From Clostridiales bacterium (GTDB lineage Bacteria; Bacillota; Clostridia; Christensenellales; CAG-138), in assembly GCA_918244965.1 (NCBI GenBank), contig CAKJYC010000018.1:1-45104 (forward strand): 45,104 bases of DNA. Reading direction: 5' to 3'. Positions 40,804-45,104 of the stretch are shown here, piece by piece. Every line of letters begins with the position of its first letter. Within the stretch, counting starts at the first letter, position 1. A program made the translations under genes and the position numbers. The notes beneath the pieces were generated by a model. The model was given only the letters and a program-made list of their open reading frames with translations, had not been told where the DNA came from and did not search any database.

Positions 40804-40841
40804 GAGCCGAAACGAGATCACCGTTCCAGCTCGCTGTTTCT
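40804..40841. repeat. Palindromic direct repeat, copy 2, at the end of the relaxase gene
   Basis: GAGCCGAAACGAGATCACCG followed by TTCCAGCTCGCTGTTTCT matches the repeat at 39218-39255 with about three changes. It contains the relaxase stop codon and the last codons. Two direct copies 1.6 kb apart may mark an insertion or an element end. Confidence 0.65.
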
Positions 40842-42524
40842 TTTGCGTGGTTTCTGCGTACTGTCCCGCGCTTGCCGTGATTTCTCACGCTGCAGCTTCT
40901 TTGAATAGTCGGAGAAGGCATAGTGTCGTGCCTGCGTATAGTAGCGCATTTCCCGTACCGCACTGTTAAAGCCGTTTTCGTCAAAGTCCCTGCCGTATTG
41001 GGCTTTCAGCCGGTCACGCAAAAGCGGGGTGTCCTCCATCCGGATCGCCTGCTGCCGCTGCCATAGCTCTTTGCGGTCAATGCCCTGATCCACGGATTCT
41101 TCCTCTACAGCGTCGTAGTCCTTCTTCGCTTGCTCATGTTGTACAAAGAAATCCTGCGACAACTCGTACTGCCGATCCGCTTCGGATTCCAACGGTTGGA
41201 TAGAGGTACGCTTCTCTGCGGTCTGCTTCTCGTCCGTCAGGCTCAGCTTCTGCATGAGCATGGTACGCTCGCTTTGCAGCTCATTGACCTCCTCGATCAG
41301 AACAGCATCCTTTTCCGCAAGCTCCTTCCGCTTCTTGAAATGGATCTTGCCCGTGGATTCCAGTTCCTTGTGAACACGCTTTTGCTCCGCTGTCTTTGCT
41401 TTCAGTTCCGGCAGCAACGCTTCCAACCGATCCAACCGATCAGCAGCGGTTGCGTATTGATTCCAATAATACTTGTGCGCTGCCGTTGCCTGCCGCTGTC
41501 CATAGAACGTCTCGACAAGCGTATCGCGGATGGATTCCAATTTCTCCGCAAAGATCTGAACGAGATCAGTAACGGCTACCTTCGCTGCTGCAAGGAACTC
41601 TTTGAGCTTCCGGATCAGCGCGTTGTCCGCTCTGATTTGCCGGTTCAGCTCACAGCGGTCGGAAACGATGCCCTTGCCCTCCAGTATACGTGCTTCCACG
41701 CCCTCGTGGATCGTGGGCTTCAAATCAATCCCCTGATCGGCGAAGCAGCGATGGTCGATCCGGTCCGGCTGCTGTGCTTTCTCCAAATGACGGTTGACTG
41801 CGTTGGCCCATTCCGAGCGCCACGCTTCCAACTGCTCCTTGCTGTTCCACCGTGCAGTGATCGGGTTCTGCCTTCCGTATGTTGTGCTTTTCGGTTGCTT
41901 TGACAAGCGCTCCAAACCGATCGCTTTGCTCGGCGGCAGGAACACTTTCTTGCCGTCCTTCTTGTATGGGTACTGCTTCTCCCAGCCGTCACGCTGTGCC
42001 TGTAAGAACTCCTGCGCCGCAAAGCCGCGCTCCTCACCGTTCCGAACGCACAGATATTCTTTCTGCGTCTTGTACAGCCACCTTCCATTTTCATCTAACG
42101 GTCTTACAGTAAGCAGGATATGGGCATGGGGATTGTGACCGTCGGTATCGTGGATGGCGACGTCAGCACACATACCGTCGAAAATGAAATGCTCCGTAAT
42201 ATACTCGGTCAATATCGCTTTCCATTCCTCGGCAGGTAGTTCCAGAGGAAGGGCTACGATCAACTCCCGTGCCAACTGGCTGTCCTTTGCTTTCTCCACG
42301 CGCTCGACGGCGTTCCAGAGCGTCCCACGATCAGACCACTCCGGCGGCGCTTGTGCGGGTAGAAAGATATGCTTCCAGACAAGACCGCCTTTGCGGGTAT
42401 AGTCATGGGTGATCCCGTCGTATTGATTGGTAATTACATCGCAGCTCATATAGGCTGCGGCGGCGACTGCCGAGCGTCCTGTCCCTCGGCTGATAATCTT
42501 GGCTTCCAAATGATAAATTGCCAT
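40818..42524 (-). CDS. MobA/MobL family relaxase (MobQ)
   Basis: The 568-residue protein nicks and carries plasmid or element DNA at oriT. The N-terminal domain has MAIYHLEAKIISRGTGRSAV with the likely catalytic Tyr in AAAAYMSCD, and the metal-binding histidines in DTDGHNPHAHILLTVR. The C-terminal half is a long coiled coil rich in Glu, Lys and Gln. ATG at 42524 follows AAAGGAGA. The oriT lies directly upstream, as in other MobQ elements. Confidence 0.92.
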   Translation of the reverse strand: MAIYHLEAKIISRGTGRSAVAAAAYMSCDVITNQYDGITHDYTRKGGLVWKHIFLPAQAPPEWSDRGTLWNAVERVEKAKDSQLARELIVALPLELPAEEWKAILTEYITEHFIFDGMCADVAIHDTDGHNPHAHILLTVRPLDENGRWLYKTQKEYLCVRNGEERGFAAQEFLQAQRDGWEKQYPYKKDGKKVFLPPSKAIGLERLSKQPKSTTYGRQNPITARWNSKEQLEAWRSEWANAVNRHLEKAQQPDRIDHRCFADQGIDLKPTIHEGVEARILEGKGIVSDRCELNRQIRADNALIRKLKEFLAAAKVAVTDLVQIFAEKLESIRDTLVETFYGQRQATAAHKYYWNQYATAADRLDRLEALLPELKAKTAEQKRVHKELESTGKIHFKKRKELAEKDAVLIEEVNELQSERTMLMQKLSLTDEKQTAEKRTSIQPLESEADRQYELSQDFFVQHEQAKKDYDAVEEESVDQGIDRKELWQRQQAIRMEDTPLLRDRLKAQYGRDFDENGFNSAVREMRYYTQARHYAFSDYSKKLQREKSRQARDSTQKPRKRNSELER

Positions 42525-42555
42525 GAAAAAATCTCCTTTCTGTGATTATGTTTTT

Positions 42556-42770
42556 GAAACGGCGCACCGTTTCCACCGCATACCCCGAAACCCTGCGGTG
42601 CAGGGTTTCATGCAGCGAGAATTGCACGACAATTCGCTGCTGCTCAGACAATGACGGCTTGCGGCATTGTCTGCCCCTCCGGAGAAAGCAACGCTTTGGG
42701 AGGAGCGCACGACCCGACGCAGGAGGGTATCACCGCCGACATGGTCGGTGGTGTATAAGTGCGCCCTTCG
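42556..42770 (-). other. Origin of transfer (oriT) region
   Basis: The gap before the relaxase is full of hairpins: GAAACGG-CGCA-CCGTTTC (42556), GAAACCCTGC-GGT-GCAGGGTTTC (42587-42609), GACAATG...CATTGTC (42647-42671), and CACCGCCGAC-ATG-GTCGGTGGTG (42731-42753). The last is followed after two bases by TAAGTGCGCCCT (42756-42767), the nic core known from RSF1010/pIP501-type oriTs served by MobQ-like relaxases. The nick by analogy lies inside this core, after TAAGTGCG. Confidence 0.8.
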
Positions 42771-42826
42771 GAAAAAATAAAAAAGAAGAAGCAGCCGCGG
42801 ACGGCTGCTTCCTCCGATTCCGATCC

Positions 42827-43021
42827 CTAACGGTCTCGGATCTGTTCCATGTAACGCTTCGCATCCTCAAGCTCCATGTCCTTGATTTTCGGGAATACGC
42901 TCTCTGCAATCGCGCCGATCTGAATCAATCGTCTGGTTCGCGCCTTGCGTTCCTTGACCCGATCCCGCGCTTGCGCTTCCTCCAATCTGTGCTGTGCCTG
43001 GATACGTTCTGTTTCGTTCAT
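42827..43021 (-). CDS. Small accessory protein of the mobile element (DUF3847-like)
   Basis: The 64-residue charged protein contains ERKARTRRLIQIGAIAESVF, which resembles DUF3847 and the small MobC-like proteins that accompany MobA/MobL relaxases. ATG follows AAAGGAGC. It may help relaxase bind oriT, which lies just beyond its 3' end; this is inferred from position. Confidence 0.65.
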   Translation of the reverse strand: MNETERIQAQHRLEEAQARDRVKERKARTRRLIQIGAIAESVFPKIKDMELEDAKRYMEQIRDR

Positions 43022-43069
43022 AAAAGCTCCTTTCTGCTAAAACCATGTGATTTCAGCTATAATGTCTGT

Positions 43070-43455
43070 TTTTCTGGATGGCACCGTTTCGGCACCGTGC
43101 CTCTCCGGACGGAATGGAAAAGGCACCGAATTTTGCTCGATTTGGCACCGTGCATCTGTCTCTCCAAAGTGGTGCGAATAGTCGCACCACTCGACCGTCC
43201 GAAAGAAAAAATGATGCGAGAAGTCGCACCATCCAATCCATCCTGTTGACTGGAAAGATAGAAAACAGGGGTCAATAATGCCTGTTTTTGACGGCATTCG
43301 TATCTCGGCGTTTTGCCGTGCCGTCATTTTCGACCGTTTTTGACGTCACCAGCCCTTGCTGCCAAATCAGCCGAAAATGGCAGCAGAGACTTCTCCCTGC
43401 TGCCATCTCGCTGCCAAATGGAAATTGTGATCAAGTAGATTACAATTTCTGCGGT
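43070..43455. repeat. Repeat-rich intergenic region of the mobile element
   Basis: No gene covers 43022-43535. GGCACCG occurs four times between about 43079 and 43151; GTGGTGCGA-ATAG-TCGCACCAC (43169-43190) has a relative TGATGCGA-GAAG-TCGCACCA about 45 bases on; GCTGCCA or its complement occurs four times in 43357-43421; and GAAATTGT (43421) pairs with ACAATTTC (43442-43449). These look like binding sites for element proteins, but their roles are unknown. Confidence 0.6.
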
Positions 43456-43488
43456 TCGCCGGACGCCACAGCAAAGAGCATTCAGCAT

Positions 43489-43524
43489 ACAAAACGCCCC
43501 GCAAGGATTATCCCTGCGAGGCGC
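43489..43524 (-). terminator. Terminator of the serine recombinase gene
   Basis: On the minus strand GCGCCTCGCAGGGA-TAA-TCCTTGCGGGGCG is followed by TTTTG, 11 bases past the recombinase stop. Confidence 0.7.
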
Positions 43525-43535
43525 TGTCCGTCTGC

Positions 43536-45104
43536 CTATGCCGTTTCCTTTTCCGTGTCTGTCTCTGTTCGTTTTGCTTCCTTCTGCGGCTTGATCTTGG
43601 TCCGATAGTATTCCTGCATATAGGCGCGTTTCTTTCGGATTCGCTCCAGTTGTTTCGGAGAGACGACCTTTTCCGGGATCGCTTCTTGCGGCAGTTCCAC
43701 CTTGCCGATGTGCTTCAGAAAGATTTCAACCTCCTGCACCCGCTCGCCGTTGATCTTCTCCGGTGCGTGTACAAGGATCTTGTCCACAAACGCAAGGATC
43801 ATTTCATCGGTCAGGAATGAGAAATCGGTGTATTTTTTCGCAAGCGTCAAGAACCGTTCCGCACGGTCGGTGTCATCCGTAAAGGCGTCGGCTTTTACCT
43901 GATCGGAAGCTACTGTTTCCTTCAGCGCTTTCTGCTCCGCTTCGTATGCTTCCGCCATCTGCTGATACCGTTCCAACGGAATTCGATCAAGTGCGTAATC
44001 CTCGTACAGCTTCATGATCAGCCGATCTAACTCCGCGATCCGCTTTTGTGCCTTGCCGATCTTACGCTGCAGTTCCTTTGCATCCGCTTTGTTCTGTATC
44101 TCGGACTGCTCTCTGACACGCCGGATAAACCGTTCCTCGTCGAACGTCGCATACCGTACTACTTCTCGAATCGTGTTCAAGAGCAGCAGCCGTATCGCCT
44201 TGGACGTAATGGAATGTGAGGAGCAAGTCTTGTCCGATCTGTATTTTGTGAGTTCGTAGGTAGAGCAGCAGTAACCGTCAATCGGATATAATCCCGTTAC
44301 GGGGTCTGGAAGGACGTGCAATTGCTTTGCCTTTGAGCCCCGCTTGTGGTTATACATCTTCTTACTGCAGTCTGCACAGAACACCAATCCGGTCAAGACG
44401 TTTGCTTTTCCGGTCGTGTCCGTACGCCGTACCGTTTTCCTTGCGCTCTGCACGGCGTCGAACGTTTCTTGATCAATGATCGCTTCATGGGTATTCTCAA
44501 TGATCTGCCATTCGGAGGGATCGTTTCGGATTCGCTTATGCGTCTTATACGATTCACTCGTAGATCGTCCGTTGACCGTATGACCGAGATATTCTGCATG
44601 GGAAAGAATATCGGCGACCGTCCGGCAGTTCCAATCATACGGACGCTCATGCACCCATGAGTTCCCGCTGTTCCAAATGCCGTGTGTTGACATGTAATAC
44701 GACGGCTTTTCCACTTTGCGCGCACTCAAGGATTTAGCAATCTCGACGACGCCGATCCCTTTTGCCGCAAGTGAAAAGATTCCTCTGACAACCGCTGCCG
44801 CTTCCTCATCCACGATCCAATGGTGTCGATCGGCGGGGTCCTTTCGGTATCCGTAACAGGGGATAGAAGCATATGGCATACCGGCATTGCCGCGGGCTTT
44901 ATATGCTTGCTTTTGCTTATGAGAGCAATCGCGCAGATAGAAGTCATTGATCACATTCAGAAATGGCGCGATCTCGCTGCTGTTCCGGTCGTTGCTGTCG
45001 ATGTTGTTGGAGACGGCGATAAAGCGAACGTGATTCTGCGGGAAGAAGATTTCCGTATAATACCCGGTCTGCAAATACTCTCTGCCGACGCGGCTCATAT
45101 CCTT
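43536..45104 (-). CDS. Large serine recombinase, 5' end beyond the window (partial)
   Basis: The visible 522 residues begin with KDMSRVGREYLQTGYYTEIF, the end of the resolvase catalytic domain, followed by a Recombinase domain (KARGNAGMPYASIPCYGYRK), a zinc ribbon (CADCSKKM with later cysteines), a coiled coil and a DUF4368-like tail. The nucleophilic serine lies outside the window. Such TndX/Tn4451-type enzymes excise and insert mobilizable elements. The frame is open to the right edge, and the protein ends in a Lys/Thr/Glu-rich tail. Confidence 0.93.
   Translation of the reverse strand, partial: KDMSRVGREYLQTGYYTEIFFPQNHVRFIAVSNNIDSNDRNSSEIAPFLNVINDFYLRDCSHKQKQAYKARGNAGMPYASIPCYGYRKDPADRHHWIVDEEAAAVVRGIFSLAAKGIGVVEIAKSLSARKVEKPSYYMSTHGIWNSGNSWVHERPYDWNCRTVADILSHAEYLGHTVNGRSTSESYKTHKRIRNDPSEWQIIENTHEAIIDQETFDAVQSARKTVRRTDTTGKANVLTGLVFCADCSKKMYNHKRGSKAKQLHVLPDPVTGLYPIDGYCCSTYELTKYRSDKTCSSHSITSKAIRLLLLNTIREVVRYATFDEERFIRRVREQSEIQNKADAKELQRKIGKAQKRIAELDRLIMKLYEDYALDRIPLERYQQMAEAYEAEQKALKETVASDQVKADAFTDDTDRAERFLTLAKKYTDFSFLTDEMILAFVDKILVHAPEKINGERVQEVEIFLKHIGKVELPQEAIPEKVVSPKQLERIRKKRAYMQEYYRTKIKPQKEAKRTETDTEKETA

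Overview
The window looks like a chromosomal segment of an anaerobic, Gram-positive, amino-acid-fermenting member of the Clostridia (Bacillota), perhaps a gut lineage near the Christensenellales. The evidence is class III fructose bisphosphatase, an ECF thiamine transporter under a TPP riboswitch, ferredoxin-dependent 2-oxoacid oxidoreductase, lipoproteins with Pro/Thr linkers, Shine-Dalgarno sites of the AGGAGG type and the walJ-rlmH pair. The taxon is an inference. No rRNA, tRNA or CRISPR array was found.

Left part (1-18 kb): the 3' end of an IS30-family transposase; fbp; a riboswitch-controlled thiT; an overlapping four-gene operon (alpha/beta hydrolase, DUF951, two signal peptidases I); dnaA-dnaN without the usual recF/gyrB or rpmH neighbours; an LRR surface protein; a phosphoesterase and a zinc-ribbon protein; engB; an mreB-like gene with a WYL regulator; a cell-wall hydrolase with four peptidoglycan-binding repeats; and a phosphoesterase lipoprotein. 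A DnaA-box cluster next to a very AT-rich stretch lies at 17.27-17.46 kb. Gene orientation changes from mostly minus to mostly plus at about 18 kb, so this is a strong second candidate for oriC besides the dnaA-dnaN gap.

Middle (18-27.6 kb): a catabolic cluster with a P-loop ATPase, a four-subunit 2-oxoacid:ferredoxin oxidoreductase (VOR type), a CoA-transferase, a GntR/FCD regulator, branched-chain aminotransferase, and then threonine dehydrogenase plus glycine C-acetyltransferase. Together these could turn branched-chain amino acids into branched fatty acids with reduced ferredoxin, and threonine into glycine and acetyl-CoA.

Next (27.6-35.8 kb): degV, an ECF S component with ispE, walJ-rlmH, a tandemly duplicated membrane protein (DUF6273-like) whose first copy still carries the broken start of the next gene, a YgjP-like metallopeptidase and a glycosyltransferase.

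Right part (35.8-45.1 kb): AT-rich accessory DNA with an ECF sigma factor/DUF4367 pair, a small secreted peptide gene whose ribosome site is locked in a hairpin, a large lipoprotein, and three unrecognised genes. It is followed by a mobilizable element: MobA/MobL relaxase, a recognisable oriT, DUF3847-like protein and a large serine recombinase that runs off the window.

The most unusual signals are arrays of tiny hairpins joined by AATTCATG (two loci), four genes whose -10 box lies only 6-7 nt before the ATG (probable leaderless mRNAs), four helically phased TTTATN repeats before the wall hydrolase, a LexA-like box before a small gene near the candidate origin, and the duplication fossil at 32.57 kb.
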